Assembly (NCBI RefSeq): GCF_000226255.1
Contig: NZ_AGFG01000042.1
Coordinates: 36,023-100,022 of the forward strand
DNA length: 64,000 nt
Direction: 5' to 3'
DNA from: Desulfovibrio sp. A2
GTDB taxonomy: Bacteria; Desulfobacterota; Desulfovibrionia; Desulfovibrionales; Desulfovibrionaceae
The notes under the pieces were generated by a model. It did not search any database and was not told where the DNA came from. It worked only from the letters and a program-made list of their open reading frames with translations. Below, piece by piece: positions 53,245 to 62,188 of this stretch. A program made the translations under genes and the position numbers. Every line of letters begins with the position of its first letter. The stretch's first letter is position 1.

Positions 53245-54018
53245 CTATTCCGCGCAGTCGCCGCCCTGTTGCTGGCGGGCCAGCCGGGCGGTGTCCACAT
53301 CCACCAGCGCGCGCAGCGCGGCCAGCAGCGGGTCCGCATCGGTCTGCGCCCGGCCGTACCCAAGGTTGAAACGGTAGTCGAACCCGGCCGGGTTCGCGCC
53401 CTGGGTGTGCTGCAACAGCGTCTCCAGCTTGTCCAATCCCTTCACCAGGCGCGCCTCTGGCGTGGATGCCGCGTCGTACTCATCCCACAGCGCCACGATG
53501 TCGTCGCGGGCAGACCCGGCCAGATCGCCGAGCAAGGTCAGCAGGTCGCGCCGCTCGTCGTCGGCCTTGCCGTGGCCGGGGGACTGCTCCACGGCGGGAA
53601 TGTCGCCGTTCAGCGCCTCGCCCAGGTCGTGCACCACGCACATCCGCAGCACCCGTTCAAAGTCCAGGTCCGGATATTCCGGGCGCACCAGCATGGCCAG
53701 CAGGCACAGCCGCCAGCTGTGCTCGGCCGTGCTTTCGTGCCGCCCCTGCGTGGTCCACGCGCAACGGGTGGTGTCCTTCAACCGTTCCGCCCGGCGCAGA
53801 AAGCCCAGTAGCCGGGCGGCCGCTTCGATCGGCATGCCAGGGGTGGGTGCCGTGTCCGGTGACGTATTCGGGGACGCATCCGATGCTGCGCCCCCAAACG
53901 GGTGCGCAGACGAGTGCGCAGACGGGCGCGAAGGCACGGGGGATTCGCCGTTCCGGCCAGCGGCGGGGCTGGCGGATGCGGGGCTGCAAGGCATGACGGG
54001 CAAGGCGTCGCGGGGCAT
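53245..54018 (-). CDS. HD-domain phosphohydrolase (YfbR/HDDC2-like)
   Basis: 257 residues from ATG 54018 (AAAGGA upstream). The first 60 residues are Ser/Pro/Ala-rich and may be mis-assigned; an ATG opening MPIEAAARLLGFLRRAERLK is a shorter option. The HD domain has ESTAEHSWRLCLLAML (first His), VVHDLGEALNGDIPAVEQ (HD dyad) and RLVKGLDKLETLLQH (final Asp). This order fits the 5'-deoxynucleotidase YfbR / HDDC2 group that dephosphorylates deoxynucleoside monophosphates using a divalent metal. Substrate not proven. Confidence 0.82.
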   Translation of the reverse strand: MPRDALPVMPCSPASASPAAGRNGESPVPSRPSAHSSAHPFGGAASDASPNTSPDTAPTPGMPIEAAARLLGFLRRAERLKDTTRCAWTTQGRHESTAEHSWRLCLLAMLVRPEYPDLDFERVLRMCVVHDLGEALNGDIPAVEQSPGHGKADDERRDLLTLLGDLAGSARDDIVALWDEYDAASTPEARLVKGLDKLETLLQHTQGANPAGFDYRFNLGYGRAQTDADPLLAALRALVDVDTARLARQQQGGDCAE

Positions 54019-54161
54019 GGGCGGTTCCTTTCACGGGCTGCGGCATGGCGCGGCATGCGCCGCCGCCCCCGGCGCGCCGGAAGGGCGCGGGTCATTCCCA
54101 TACCCCGTCGCCCGTCCCGCCGCAACGACGCCCGTGCGCGCCGGTTCGCCAGACTGCGCCG

Positions 54162-54626
54162 CTAGATCGCCCGGGCCTTCTCGTAGGCGGGGTACAGGCG
54201 GCTTTCCTCGCGCTGGATGCGCAGCTTGAGGGCGATGATGATGCGCCCCAGCTCCCGCGCGAAATCCAACCCGCCAGCGTCGCCGCGCCCGGCATCGGCG
54301 TCGTACCGGGCGAAGAAATCCAGCAGCCCGCCCGAAATGGACTGCATCTCCGTGGCGAAGTCGTCGGCCACATGGCCAAGGTCGGCCTGTCCGCTCTGCC
54401 CGGCCTGCCCGGCCGCACCCCGCGCGCCGGACTGCCGCAACGCGGGATAGAGCATGGTGTCTTCCTTGCGCAGGTGGCGGGTAAGCAGTTCCTTGCAGGT
54501 GAACAGGCAGCGGCGGCCTTCGGCGGTGCCCAGGCCCAGGCGGCGGGCTTCTTCCAAGGTATCCAGCAGGCGCTGGTGGTCGTCCTTCAGGTCGCGGATG
54601 AACTGGCTGGTGGTGATGGGGGCCAT
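54162..54626 (-). CDS. Hemerythrin-like HHE cation-binding protein
   Basis: 154 residues, AAGGAG upstream. FIRDLKDDHQRLLDTLEEA supplies the first His, CKELLTRHLRKEDTMLYPAL the HxxxE motif, and the last helix has RIQREESRLYPAYEKA. The family binds a di-iron centre; roles include oxygen or NO sensing and storage in anaerobes. One usual metal His seems absent in the C-terminal helix (QREESRLYP), so metal binding may be altered. It is monocistronic, divergent from the downstream chemoreceptor. Confidence 0.78.
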   Translation of the reverse strand: MAPITTSQFIRDLKDDHQRLLDTLEEARRLGLGTAEGRRCLFTCKELLTRHLRKEDTMLYPALRQSGARGAAGQAGQSGQADLGHVADDFATEMQSISGGLLDFFARYDADAGRGDAGGLDFARELGRIIIALKLRIQREESRLYPAYEKARAI

Positions 54627-55152
54627 GCTATTTCTCCTTGCGGGATGATCTGTGCGGTTCGTGGCGCGCCGCGCGGCGGCGCATGACTGCGGACCGGCGG
54701 GGCTAGGCTGTGGGCCGCATTCCGCCGCGTCCAGCCAGATCATAACCATGGCGCATTCCCCTAACGTGAGCGACGTCACATCCGATAAAGAGAGTACTGA
54801 CTTTTCCGCTGCGGACCGCGCATGCAGCGGCGGACACCGCGGCAACACGGCGCGGGCACGCAGGCCGAAACCCGCGGGGCGCGAAACCGGCAAAGCGGCA
54901 ACGACAGGCAACGACGGTTGCCAGAGACAACAAAAGCCTGCCCGCCTGAATTGGCGTTTCGCAGTGCGCTGCGCGCCCGGCAGCCGCAATCAAAAGAACC
55001 GATACAGATTAAGCTGCCGCAAGAATGCCGTGCAGCGTGGTCCAAGACCTCTTTGGTTCATCAACTCCCGTTGTTTATACTTGCGTCCGGTCCGCAATCT
55101 CGTGCTATGCTTGCGCTAACCCCTCACCACTCCACAACCCGCGAGGCCCGCC
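54627..55152. other. Divergent intergenic region before the second chemoreceptor
   Basis: About 525 nt. Apart from the promoter at 55053-55081, no gene or repeat was recognised. Open frames here lack ribosome sites. Confidence 0.45.
55053..55081 (+). promoter_or_regulatory. Sigma-70-type promoter of the second chemoreceptor
   Basis: TTGGTT and TATACT separated by exactly 17 nt; -10 matches 5 of 6. The start would be near 55088, about 65 nt before the ATG. Confidence 0.65.
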
Positions 55153-56931
55153 ATGAAATTTCTCCGCCAGTTCGGCATCACCACCCGGCTTGTCGTCCTT
55201 TCATTGCTGGCGTTCGTGTTCATCGGCGCGGCTGGTGCGGCCGGGTGGATGGGGGCGCGCACCATTCAGGAAAACCTACAGGATATCTTCACCATCCGAT
55301 TGCCCGGCCTGAACTACCTGATACAGGCCGACCGCGACCTGCAACAATTGCTGGTGGCGGAACGCTCGCTGCTGTTCGCGGATCCGACGGACAAGAAAAC
55401 CATCGAACGGCTGGTGAAGGAGTACGAAACCAACCTGAAGCAGTCGGACGAGCGCTGGAACAAGTACAAGAACCTGCCCGCCGACGACGCGGCCAAGCCG
55501 CTCATCCCGCAGTACGACGCGGCCCGCGCCACGTGGATGCCCCTGTCGCGCGCGGTGGTGGACGCCGCCCTGTCCGGCGACCCGGCCGCGCGCCAGAAGG
55601 CCGCCGCCGGTTCGCTGGGCGACGTGGGCGTGAAGTTCGAGGCCATGCGCGAGGTCATCAACCAGCTGACCGAAATCATCGAGAAGGCGGCCAAGGCCGA
55701 CAACGAAGAGGCCGACGCCAGTTACACCGCCACCACGTACCGGCTGGCCGTAGCCACCGCGCTGGCGCTGCTGGTGCTGGCCGGGTTCGCCGCCGCCATC
55801 ACCCTGTCGGTCACCGTGCCGCTGAAGCGCACCGTGGCCTATTCAGAGGCCGTCTCTCGCGGGGCGCTGGAGGAATGCCTGGTCGTGGATGCCCGCGACG
55901 AGGTGGGCGTGCTGGCCGACTGTCTGTGCCGCATGGTGGCCGCGCTGAAGGAAAAGATCGGCGAGGCCGACGCCCGGTCCGCAGAGGCCCGCGCCGAATC
56001 GGAGCGGGCGCGGCAGGCCACGGCAGAGGCGGAAACGGCGCGGCAGCGCGCGGAATCGGCCAAGCGCGAGGGCATGTTGCAGGCGGCGGACACCCTGACC
56101 GGCGTTTCCGGCGTGCTGGGGTCCGCCTCCGAGGAATTGGCCGCCCAGATCGAGCAGGCCAGCCGTGGCGCGGAGCACCAGATGCAGCGGGTGTCCGAAA
56201 CCGCCACGGCCATGGAAGAAATGAACGCCACGGTGCTGGAGGTGGCGCGCAGCGCCGGTGAGGCCGCCGGGTCCGCCGAGGGCGCGCGCGACAAGGCCGT
56301 GAGCGGCCAGGACGTGGTGCGCCAGGTGGTGGCGGGCATCGGCCAGGTGCAGCAAACCGCCGACCAGCTCAAGAGCGACATGGGCGAACTGGGCCGCCAG
56401 GCCGAGGACATCGGCCGGGTGATGACCGTCATCAACGACATCGCCGACCAGACCAACCTGCTGGCCCTGAACGCGGCCATCGAGGCGGCCCGCGCCGGCG
56501 ACGCGGGACGCGGATTCGCCGTGGTTGCCGACGAGGTGCGCAAGCTGGCCGAAAAGACCATGCTGGCCACCAAGGAAGTGGGCCAGGCCATCGCGGGCAT
56601 CCAGAACGGCACCCGCCGCAACGTGGGGCACGTGGACGACACCGTGCGCCACGTGCAGGAGGTGACCCGCCTGGCCACGGAGTCGGGCGCGTCGCTGGGG
56701 GTCATCGTGGACCTGGCGGCCGCCGTGTCCGACCAGGTGCGGTCCATCGCCACGGCCAGCGAGGAACAGTCCGCCGCCAGCGAGGAGATCAACCGGTCCA
56801 TCGAGGACATCAGCCGCGTTTCGGCCGAATCGGCCGAGGTGATGCGCCAGTCCGCCGCCGCCGTGGCGGAAATGGCCCAGCAGTCGCACGTGTTGCAAGA
56901 GCTTATCCGCAAGATGCGCGAAGAGGGGTAG
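55153..56931 (+). CDS. Methyl-accepting chemotaxis protein, four-helix-bundle sensor
   Basis: 592 residues. Helix 1 [20 protein letters not shown], then a 4HB_MCP-like periplasmic domain (about 35-195) with charged helices ([40 protein letters not shown]). Helix 2 is [25 protein letters not shown] and signalling domains follow, with the tip [20 protein letters not shown]. Its cytoplasmic half closely resembles the first chemoreceptor, but the sensor domain is of a different class. Ligand unknown. Confidence 0.93.
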   Translation: MKFLRQFGITTRLVVLSLLAFVFIGAAGAAGWMGARTIQENLQDIFTIRLPGLNYLIQADRDLQQLLVAERSLLFADPTDKKTIERLVKEYETNLKQSDERWNKYKNLPADDAAKPLIPQYDAARATWMPLSRAVVDAALSGDPAARQKAAAGSLGDVGVKFEAMREVINQLTEIIEKAAKADNEEADASYTATTYRLAVATALALLVLAGFAAAITLSVTVPLKRTVAYSEAVSRGALEECLVVDARDEVGVLADCLCRMVAALKEKIGEADARSAEARAESERARQATAEAETARQRAESAKREGMLQAADTLTGVSGVLGSASEELAAQIEQASRGAEHQMQRVSETATAMEEMNATVLEVARSAGEAAGSAEGARDKAVSGQDVVRQVVAGIGQVQQTADQLKSDMGELGRQAEDIGRVMTVINDIADQTNLLALNAAIEAARAGDAGRGFAVVADEVRKLAEKTMLATKEVGQAIAGIQNGTRRNVGHVDDTVRHVQEVTRLATESGASLGVIVDLAAAVSDQVRSIATASEEQSAASEEINRSIEDISRVSAESAEVMRQSAAAVAEMAQQSHVLQELIRKMREEG

Positions 56932-56987
56932 CCACCCCGGCGGATGCCAAGGGGCTCCACCCGCAAGACCACTGCACACGCCTTTCC

Positions 56988-57029
56988 CGCGTCCCGCCAC
57001 AGCCAGCGCTGCGGCGGGACGCGTCATTT
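56988..57029 (+). terminator. Terminator after the second chemoreceptor
   Basis: CGCGTCCCGCC and GGCGGGACGCG form an 11-bp stem followed by TCATTT. It may also serve the convergent ilvN end. Confidence 0.7.
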
Positions 57030-57048
57030 CGGGAAGGGAACGGCCCGG

Positions 57049-57426
57049 CTACCCGGCGGTTTCGCTCTCCCAGGCGGCCATGCAGTCCGCCAGCCGGGCA
57101 AAGGCCTCGCCCCCGGCGGGCTGGCGGCGCACGTCCAGCACGTCGTGCAGCTTGCGCACCTGGCGCACCATCTGTTCCAGCCGTTCGTCATCCACCACCA
57201 GCAGCCAGATGCGGCTCACCTCGCCGCCGTTCACCGGGGTGCACAGGATGGCCTCTACGTTGAACGCCCGCCGGGCGAACAACCCGCACACGTGCGACAT
57301 GACGCCGGGGTGGTTGTTCACCACCAGGCGCAGGGCCACCAGCGGCCGGGCATCCGGCGCGGCATGGGGAACAGGGACGGGATGGGCGGAGCGGGCGGCA
57401 TCTGGCGCGATATCAGGCGTGGACAT
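57049..57426 (-). CDS. ilvN: Acetolactate synthase small (ACT) subunit
   Basis: 125 residues; GGAGG precedes the ATG at 57426, which overlaps the ilvB stop. After a 28-residue Pro/Ala-rich start comes an ACT domain, VALRLVVNNHPGVMSHVCGLFARRAFNVEAILCTPV, with the NHPGVM(S/T)HV motif that binds feedback valine. QVRKLHDVLDV ends the domain. At this length it is IlvN/IlvM-like, without the extra C-terminal domain of IlvH. It would regulate the IlvB catalytic subunit. Confidence 0.87.
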   Translation of the reverse strand: MSTPDIAPDAARSAHPVPVPHAAPDARPLVALRLVVNNHPGVMSHVCGLFARRAFNVEAILCTPVNGGEVSRIWLLVVDDERLEQMVRQVRKLHDVLDVRRQPAGGEAFARLADCMAAWESETAG

Positions 57427-59254
57427 GGCGACCTCCGGGGGCGGTGGCGGAAGTGGTGGCGGCATCCTCATCCGGGTTCGCGGCGGCGTCCGCCGGTTCC
57501 GGCTCGCCGCCGATCATTTGCAGGTTGTCCGCGCCGGGCGGCACCATGGGGTACACGTTGGCCTCGGCGGGCACGGTGACCCGGATCAGGCACGGCCCCG
57601 GCGCGCGCAGGGCGTCGGCCAGGTCGCGCAGGGGGTGTTCGCTGGCGTCCAGATCCACGGCGGGCACGCCGAACCCTTCGGCGATGCGCGCGAAGTCCAC
57701 CTTCACCCGGTAGCCGCTGGCCACCAGCCGCCCCTCGTAGAACAGTTCCTGCTGCTGGCGCACCAGGCCCAGGGCGTTGTTGTCGGCCAGCAGTATCTTG
57801 ACGTTCACGCCTTCTTCGGCGGCGGTGGCCAGTTCCTGGATATTCATCTGCAGGCTGCCGTCGCCGGTGAAGCACAGCACCGTGGCCTCGGGCCGGGCCA
57901 GCGCCGCGCCGATGGCGGCGGGCAGGCCGAAGCCCATGGTGCCCAGCCCGCCGGATGTCAGCCAGCGGCGCGGGCCGCGCAGGGGGTAGGCCTGGGCCGT
58001 GCGCATCTGGTGCTGGCCCACGTCGGTGGCCACGATGGCGTCGTGGTCCACGGCGTCGGCGGCGCAGCGGATCAGCCCGTAAGGGGTGCGCGGGTCTTCC
58101 GCGCCGGGCATGACGAAGGGATGGCGGCGGCGGCATTCCTCCACCCGGGTCAGCCACGCCTCGCGCCCGGCTTCCGCGCGGGGGCGCAGCAGCGGCAGCA
58201 GCTCGGCCAGGGCCAGGCCCACATCGCCGGTAATGCCGCAGTGCACGGGCAGAATCTTGTCCAGTTCGCTCTCGTCGATGTCGATGTGGATGATGGTGGC
58301 GTCCGGACAGAAGCGCTCGGCCTTGCCCACGGCCCGGTCGTCGAAGCGCGCCCCGGCCACCAGCAGCACGTCGCATTCGGCCAGCAGCAGGTTGGTGTGC
58401 CGGGCGGCGTGCATGCCCAGCATGCCGAGGGAAAGGGGATGCCCGGCAGGCATGGCCCCCAGGGCCATCAGGGTCATCACCGTGGGCAGCCCGGCCCGTT
58501 CGGCAAGCTGCACGGCCATGTCCGACGCGCCGGAGGCCACCACACCGCCGCCCAGGTAGAGCATGGGCCGCCTGGCGGCATTCAGCAGCATGGCCGCGCG
58601 GGAAATGTCCGCCGGGTCGGGCGCGGGGGGCGGCGCGGGCAGGCCTGGCTGCGGCGGGTTGTCGAACACCGCCTGGTCCACCGGGGCCATCTGCACGTTC
58701 TTGGGAATGTCCACCAGCACCGGGCCGGGGCGGCCGGACGCGGCGATGCGGAAGGCGGCGGGGATGACCTCGGCCAGTTCGTCCACCGAGCGCACCAGGA
58801 AGTTGTGCTTGGTCACGGGAATGGACATGCCGTAGATGTCCACCTCCTGAAAGGCGTCCGAACCCACCAGGCCCAGCGGCACCTGCCCGGTGATGCACAC
58901 CACGGGCACCGAGTCGAGCTTGGCGTCGGCGATGGCGGTCAGGGTGTTGGTGGCCCCGGGGCCCGACGTGGCGAAGAACACGGCGGGCCGCCCGGTGACG
59001 CGGGCCATGCCCTGGGCCATGAAGCCCGCGCCCTGCTCGTGCCGGGCCAGCACGTGACGGATAGACCCGGCGCGGCCAAGGGCGTCGTACAGGGGCAGGT
59101 TGGCCCCGCCGGGAATGCCCGCGATGACGTCGATGCCCTGCCGCTCCAGCAGGCGGATGACGAAATCCGCGCCGTTGGGCTGGCGTTTTCGGGGGGTGGA
59201 TGCGGCGCCGGGTGCGATGCCGGAACCGGCCGTGGACTGGCTGTGGGCTGACAT
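57413..59254 (-). CDS. ilvB: Acetolactate synthase large subunit
   Basis: 613 residues, GGAGGAG upstream. The TPP enzyme condenses pyruvate to acetolactate (or acetohydroxybutyrate), the first step of valine, leucine and isoleucine synthesis. N-terminal domain: IAGIPGGANLPLYDAL and HEQGAGFMAQGMAR (catalytic Glu). FATSGPGATNTL follows, with ITGQVP. The TPP-Mg motif GDGSLQMNIQEL lies in the C-terminal domain. Its stop overlaps the ilvN start. Expression probably depends on the leader and attenuator upstream. Confidence 0.95.
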   Translation of the reverse strand: MSAHSQSTAGSGIAPGAASTPRKRQPNGADFVIRLLERQGIDVIAGIPGGANLPLYDALGRAGSIRHVLARHEQGAGFMAQGMARVTGRPAVFFATSGPGATNTLTAIADAKLDSVPVVCITGQVPLGLVGSDAFQEVDIYGMSIPVTKHNFLVRSVDELAEVIPAAFRIAASGRPGPVLVDIPKNVQMAPVDQAVFDNPPQPGLPAPPPAPDPADISRAAMLLNAARRPMLYLGGGVVASGASDMAVQLAERAGLPTVMTLMALGAMPAGHPLSLGMLGMHAARHTNLLLAECDVLLVAGARFDDRAVGKAERFCPDATIIHIDIDESELDKILPVHCGITGDVGLALAELLPLLRPRAEAGREAWLTRVEECRRRHPFVMPGAEDPRTPYGLIRCAADAVDHDAIVATDVGQHQMRTAQAYPLRGPRRWLTSGGLGTMGFGLPAAIGAALARPEATVLCFTGDGSLQMNIQELATAAEEGVNVKILLADNNALGLVRQQQELFYEGRLVASGYRVKVDFARIAEGFGVPAVDLDASEHPLRDLADALRAPGPCLIRVTVPAEANVYPMVPPGADNLQMIGGEPEPADAAANPDEDAATTSATAPGGRHVHA

Positions 59255-59317
59255 GTGCGCTCCTCCTGATATCCGGGCCGATGCCGGAGGAGGATGCGCC
59301 CTTCCCGCCAGGTGCGG

Positions 59318-59355
59318 AAAACGACAACCCCCGCCGGCTCGCGCCGACGGGGGTT
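59318..59355 (-). terminator. ilvBN attenuator (intrinsic terminator in leader)
   Basis: On the minus strand AACCCCCGTCGGC pairs with GCCGGCGGGGGTT (13 bp, one wobble) and is followed by GTCGTTTTCC. It lies between the Val-rich leader peptide and ilvB. The upstream segment GCGCCGTAGCCGGGG (59382-59396), overlapping the leader stop, can pair with the 5' arm and would act as antiterminator. Confidence 0.83.
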
Positions 59356-59387
59356 GGACTGTTCTCTGCTGCTGAGACCTGCCCCGG

Positions 59388-59489
59388 CTACGGCGCGACG
59401 CGACGTACTACGCGTACGACGACCGCTACGAATACCGGGGCCTGTAGGCCCGTGGCGTTCGGAAGTGCGGTGGCTGCGGTGCGGCGCAT
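59388..59489 (-). CDS. ilvBN leader peptide, Val-rich
   Basis: 33 residues, ATG at 59489, TAG at 59390-59388; AAGGA lies 11 nt upstream. Residues 19-31 read VFVAVVVRVVRRV: eight Val in thirteen residues, followed by AP. Composition and form closely recall the E. coli ivbL leader, which has runs of Val and ends NAP. Ribosome stalling at Val codons when charged tRNA-Val is scarce would free the antiterminator and allow ilvBN transcription. Leu and Ile are nearly absent, so valine should be the main signal. Confidence 0.83.
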   Translation of the reverse strand: MRRTAATALPNATGLQAPVFVAVVVRVVRRVAP

Positions 59490-59549
59490 GGGGCTATCGT
59501 CCTTGCGTTGGAGATGCGAAGAAAACCTGGAAGACTATGGGTACCGCAA

Positions 59550-59578
59550 TGTATGCATCAGTCCGCGGGGGAGGTCAA
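59550..59578 (-). promoter_or_regulatory. Likely promoter of the ilv leader
   Basis: On the minus strand TTGACC is followed after 17 nt by CATACA. The -35 is good, the -10 weak. The start would be about 50 nt before the leader ATG. Confidence 0.5.
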
Positions 59579-59814
59579 GCGGCTCGATATAGATTGATTG
59601 AACGAACAATACAGAGTCGCAACGGCAACCCGCTCACCGCGCTCAAGGGACACACCTGACGGACCCCACGGAACAGGCGGGGCACACGGAGCGGTCAGGG
59701 CTCGCCATTCCCGGCCCCGGTCTTGACGCCGGTGGCGAAACAGGCTAGTCAACCGTCCGCCGCACGCGACGGGCCTTTCGTGCCTCGCAACCCTGCGGCA
59801 TCATGCGACAGCAT

Positions 59815-59890
59815 GCCCTTGTAGCTCAGTCGGTAGAGTGCGTCCTTGGTAAGGACGAGGTCAGCAGTTCAATCCTGCTCAAGGGCTCCA
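59815..59890 (+). tRNA. tRNA-Thr (anticodon GGT)
   Basis: 76 nt with encoded CCA. Acceptor GCCCTTG/CAAGGGC, D-arm GCTCAGTCGGTAGAGT, anticodon arm CGTCC-TTGGTAA-GGACG with anticodon GGT, T-arm CAGCAGTTCAATCCTGCT. It reads ACC/ACU threonine codons. Confidence 0.97.
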
Positions 59891-59893
59891 TTT

Positions 59894-59929
59894 CGGGCCG
59901 CCGGGAAACCGGCGGCCCGGCTTCGTTTC
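59894..59929 (+). terminator. Terminator of tRNA-Thr
   Basis: CGGGCCGCCGG and CCGGCGGCCCG form an 11-bp perfect stem closed by GAAA, followed by GCTTCGTTT. Confidence 0.83.
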
Positions 59930-60262
59930 CGGGCTGCCGCCCGCCGTACGCCCGCATGCAGAACTCCCGGCGAAGCAGCGCGGGGGGTTAGCGCCGGGGC
60001 ATGATAACCTGCGCGCGCCATGCCGTTGAAGGCGTCTTGCCCATTGCCCGCGCGGGCGACACGTCATACCATACCAGTACACGGTGGCCCCCGCGCGCGC
60101 TCCACCTCATTCCCGGCCAGCCCCTGCCCACCGGGGCGCATCACCTGCCGACCCGCGTTGTCCCCTCCTCCCAGCCACCCGTCGGTTCACGGTCGGCAGA
60201 ATTCACGCGCGCACGCACGCCGCATCACGCGGTGTCGGGCCGTCAGCACGGAGGGACACGTC
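59930..60262. other. Intergenic region before the PilZ gene
   Basis: About 330 nt. It contains one good promoter (60044-60072). No gene or repeat was recognised. Confidence 0.45.
60044..60072 (+). promoter_or_regulatory. Sigma-70-type promoter of the PilZ gene
   Basis: TTGCCC, 17 nt, TACCAT. The -10 matches 4 of 6. It leaves a leader of about 185 nt before the ATG. Confidence 0.45.
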
Positions 60263-60607
60263 ATGAAGAACCCCCAGGAAGACCGCAGGGCATATTTCCG
60301 CATCGATCTTGCGTCCGCCGAATACGACTACCCGTGCCGCATCCGCTACGGCGAGCACGAATACAAGGCGCGGCTGCTGGACGTGAGCACCGGCGGGGCG
60401 CGGCTGCTGGTGTACGGCGGCGGCGCGGACCTGGGCGGCCCCGGCAAGGGCATGTATCTGCACGCCACGGTGAACGAGCCGGGCCACCTGCAGAACATTC
60501 CCTACCATACCCGCTGGTACCGGGGGAACGAAATGGGGGTGGAATTCAATCCGCCCCTGGGGCCGGGCCGCGAGGAAATGCTGCGCGCCATGGCCCACTG
60601 CCACTGA
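60263..60607 (+). CDS. PilZ-domain protein
   Basis: 114 residues, GGAGGG upstream. Near the N-terminus DRRAYFR is the RxxxR c-di-GMP motif and LLDVSTGGARLL the (D/N)xSxxG motif, at the usual spacing. The domain fills the protein, so it is a single-domain c-di-GMP receptor. MGVEFNPP closes the beta-barrel. Likely target: motility or exopolysaccharide machinery. It is monocistronic, with a terminator after it. Confidence 0.87.
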   Translation: MKNPQEDRRAYFRIDLASAEYDYPCRIRYGEHEYKARLLDVSTGGARLLVYGGGADLGGPGKGMYLHATVNEPGHLQNIPYHTRWYRGNEMGVEFNPPLGPGREEMLRAMAHCH

Positions 60608-60688
60608 CGCGACGCGAAAGGATTGGACGCAACGGGTGACGCAGGCCGGACGCGAGACGACACACTGGCCGCACACTCGCCACGCACA

Positions 60689-60729
60689 ACGGCCCTGCCG
60701 CCCCCCAGGGGGACGACAGGGCCGTCTTT
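60689..60729 (+). terminator. Terminator of the PilZ gene
   Basis: ACGGCCCTG and CAGGGCCGT form a 9-bp stem with an inner CCCCC/GGGGG pairing, followed by CTTTC. Confidence 0.72.
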
Positions 60730-60836
60730 CGTGCGGTTCGCTCGGAAACGGCACAGGCGCGCGGGCGCAGGGTCAGGATCAGGCGGCGGGGGGGGGCAGT
60801 GGAACGGGAGGGAGCCGGACGTGGGTCGGGGCGGGG

Positions 60837-61406
60837 TTACAGCCCCCACTTCTCCACGGTCACCGGGGTATAGGCGCGCATGGCGGCCACTAGGTCTGCC
60901 GGGTCCGCATGGGCCATGACCATGGCCCTGTGCCCCACGGGCAGAAAACGTTCCTCGATCATGTGGTCGATCATGCCGAAGAACGGCCCGTAAAAGCCGC
61001 CCACGTCCAGCAGGCCGATGGGCCGCGCGGGCGGATAGAGCTGGCCCTCCACCCAGATTTCAAACAACTCCTCCAGCGTGCCGATGCCGCCGGGCATGGC
61101 CACGAAGCCCTCGGCCAACTGGGCCATGCGGGCCTTGCGGCTGCGCATGTCGGGCACCACGTCGTGGCTGGTCAGCCCTTCGTGCAACTGGCCGCGCTCC
61201 ACCAGCCTCTTGGTGATCACGCCGTGCACCTGGCCCCCGGCGCGCAGGGCCGCATCGGCCACCACGCCCATGAGCCCCTTGGTGGTGCCGCCATAGACGA
61301 GGTGGATGGACTGCGAGGCCAGGGTTTGCCCCAGGGCCACGGCGGCCTTCAGGTAATCGTCGCCCCTTCCGAAATTGGAGCCGCAATAGACGGCGATGCT
61401 GCGCAT
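60837..61406 (-). CDS. LOG-family phosphoribohydrolase
   Basis: 189 residues, GAGAGGGG upstream. IAVYCGSNFGRGDDYLKAA at the start, VYGGTTKGLMGVVADAAL, MRSRKARMAQLAEGFVAMPGGIGTLEELFEIW: the SRKxxM and PGGxGTxxE motifs define the LOG (formerly lysine-decarboxylase-like) family. Such enzymes cleave cytokinin riboside monophosphates or AMP-like nucleotides at the N-glycosidic bond. The bacterial substrate is uncertain; a general 5'-nucleotide hydrolase is possible. Confidence 0.88.
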   Translation of the reverse strand: MRSIAVYCGSNFGRGDDYLKAAVALGQTLASQSIHLVYGGTTKGLMGVVADAALRAGGQVHGVITKRLVERGQLHEGLTSHDVVPDMRSRKARMAQLAEGFVAMPGGIGTLEELFEIWVEGQLYPPARPIGLLDVGGFYGPFFGMIDHMIEERFLPVGHRAMVMAHADPADLVAAMRAYTPVTVEKWGL

Positions 61407-61603
61407 GGCGAATGCCCCTCTCTGTCGCGTGCTCGAGGCAATGCACTGATGGCCCGATGCTGTGACGTTGCTGCCGGGCGGCGCACCCACGCACGCCCGC
61501 AAGGGCGGTTACCTACTCCCCCCCGGCGCGGGGGGCAAGGGCGGAATGGGGCGGTGTGGCGGTCAATACGCCCGGCTACATGGCCAGGCCATCCCGATTC
61601 CCC

Positions 61604-61644
61604 CTAAAAACAACACGGGGCCGGATGTCACATCCGGCCCCGTG
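61604..61644 (-). terminator. Terminator downstream of the IscA-like gene
   Basis: A 31-nt palindrome: arms CACGGGGCCGGATGT and ACATCCGGCCCCGTG around one base. On the minus strand it is followed by TTGTTTTTA. About 170 nt after the IscA-like stop, so the transcript would carry the inverted repeat at 61722-61785 in its 3' tail. Confidence 0.8.
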
Positions 61645-61721
61645 CATGTTCTTCATGCCAAGACTGAAACAAGAATACCCCCGCGCTCTGGCGCGACGGG
61701 ATTTTCGTTCTCCGGCAAGGA

Positions 61722-61785
61722 GGAGACGCCTGTCACGAAGGGAGCGTACCCAAACGTACGTGACCGGAGTGACAGGCGGACTCCG
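61722..61785. repeat. Nested inverted-repeat element
   Basis: Outer arms CGCCTGTCAC (61727-61736) and GTGACAGGCG (61769-61778) pair perfectly, extended by GGAG/CTCC. Inside, CGTAC-CCAAAC-GTACG makes a second hairpin. The cruciform-like form suggests a dispersed intergenic repeat or structured RNA. Strand unknown. Confidence 0.6.
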
Positions 61786-61815
61786 ACGCCGCCGGAGGGC
61801 GAAAAGACGGAGCGC

Positions 61816-62139
61816 CTAGCCGCAGCAGCTGCTGGAGCTCCCGCACCCGCTGCACCCCCCGCCACCGCCGCCGAGCTGCACTTCGGAGGTCACGGCAAAG
61901 CCCATGGAGCCAAGGTCGATGCTGATGGCGCCGGACTGCTCCAGCAGCCCGCCGTTGACGCAGAAGGTATAGCCGCTGGGCTCGAACACCTTGTCCTCTT
62001 CACCCGGCTCGTCCAGGGCCAGGGCCAGGCGCGGGCCGCTGCAACCGCCGGGGGCCAGGTAGACGCGAATGGGGCTGCGTTCCTTGTCGGAGAAATAGGC
62101 ATCCAGTTCCGTGCGGGCACGGTCGGTAAGCGTAATCAT
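61816..62139 (-). CDS. IscA/HesB-like protein with Gly/Cys tail
   Basis: 107 residues; AAGGAG lies rather far (about 12 nt) before the ATG. ITLTDRARTELDAYFSD and IRVYLAPGGCSGPRLALALDE fit the HesB-like fold with its first conserved Cys. The second Cys pair normally found as CxC near the C-terminus is represented by a tail GGGGGGCSGCGSSSSCCG. The FCVNGGLLEQSGAISIDL region includes a further Cys. It probably binds Fe-S or iron; related Desulfovibrio proteins are short HesB-like members, some of them selenoproteins. The tail is unusual. Promoter at 62189-62217. Confidence 0.75.
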   Translation of the reverse strand: MITLTDRARTELDAYFSDKERSPIRVYLAPGGCSGPRLALALDEPGEEDKVFEPSGYTFCVNGGLLEQSGAISIDLGSMGFAVTSEVQLGGGGGGCSGCGSSSSCCG

Positions 62140-62188
62140 AAATCTCACTGACTCCTTGATGTTGATATAGATAAAATCGATACTAATA

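Larger units (their letters stand above)
61407..61815. other. Structured intergenic region
   Basis: About 410 nt between the LOG gene and the IscA-like gene, both minus strand. It holds the terminator at 61604-61644 and the nested inverted repeat at 61722-61785. No open frame with a ribosome site was found. Confidence 0.45.
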
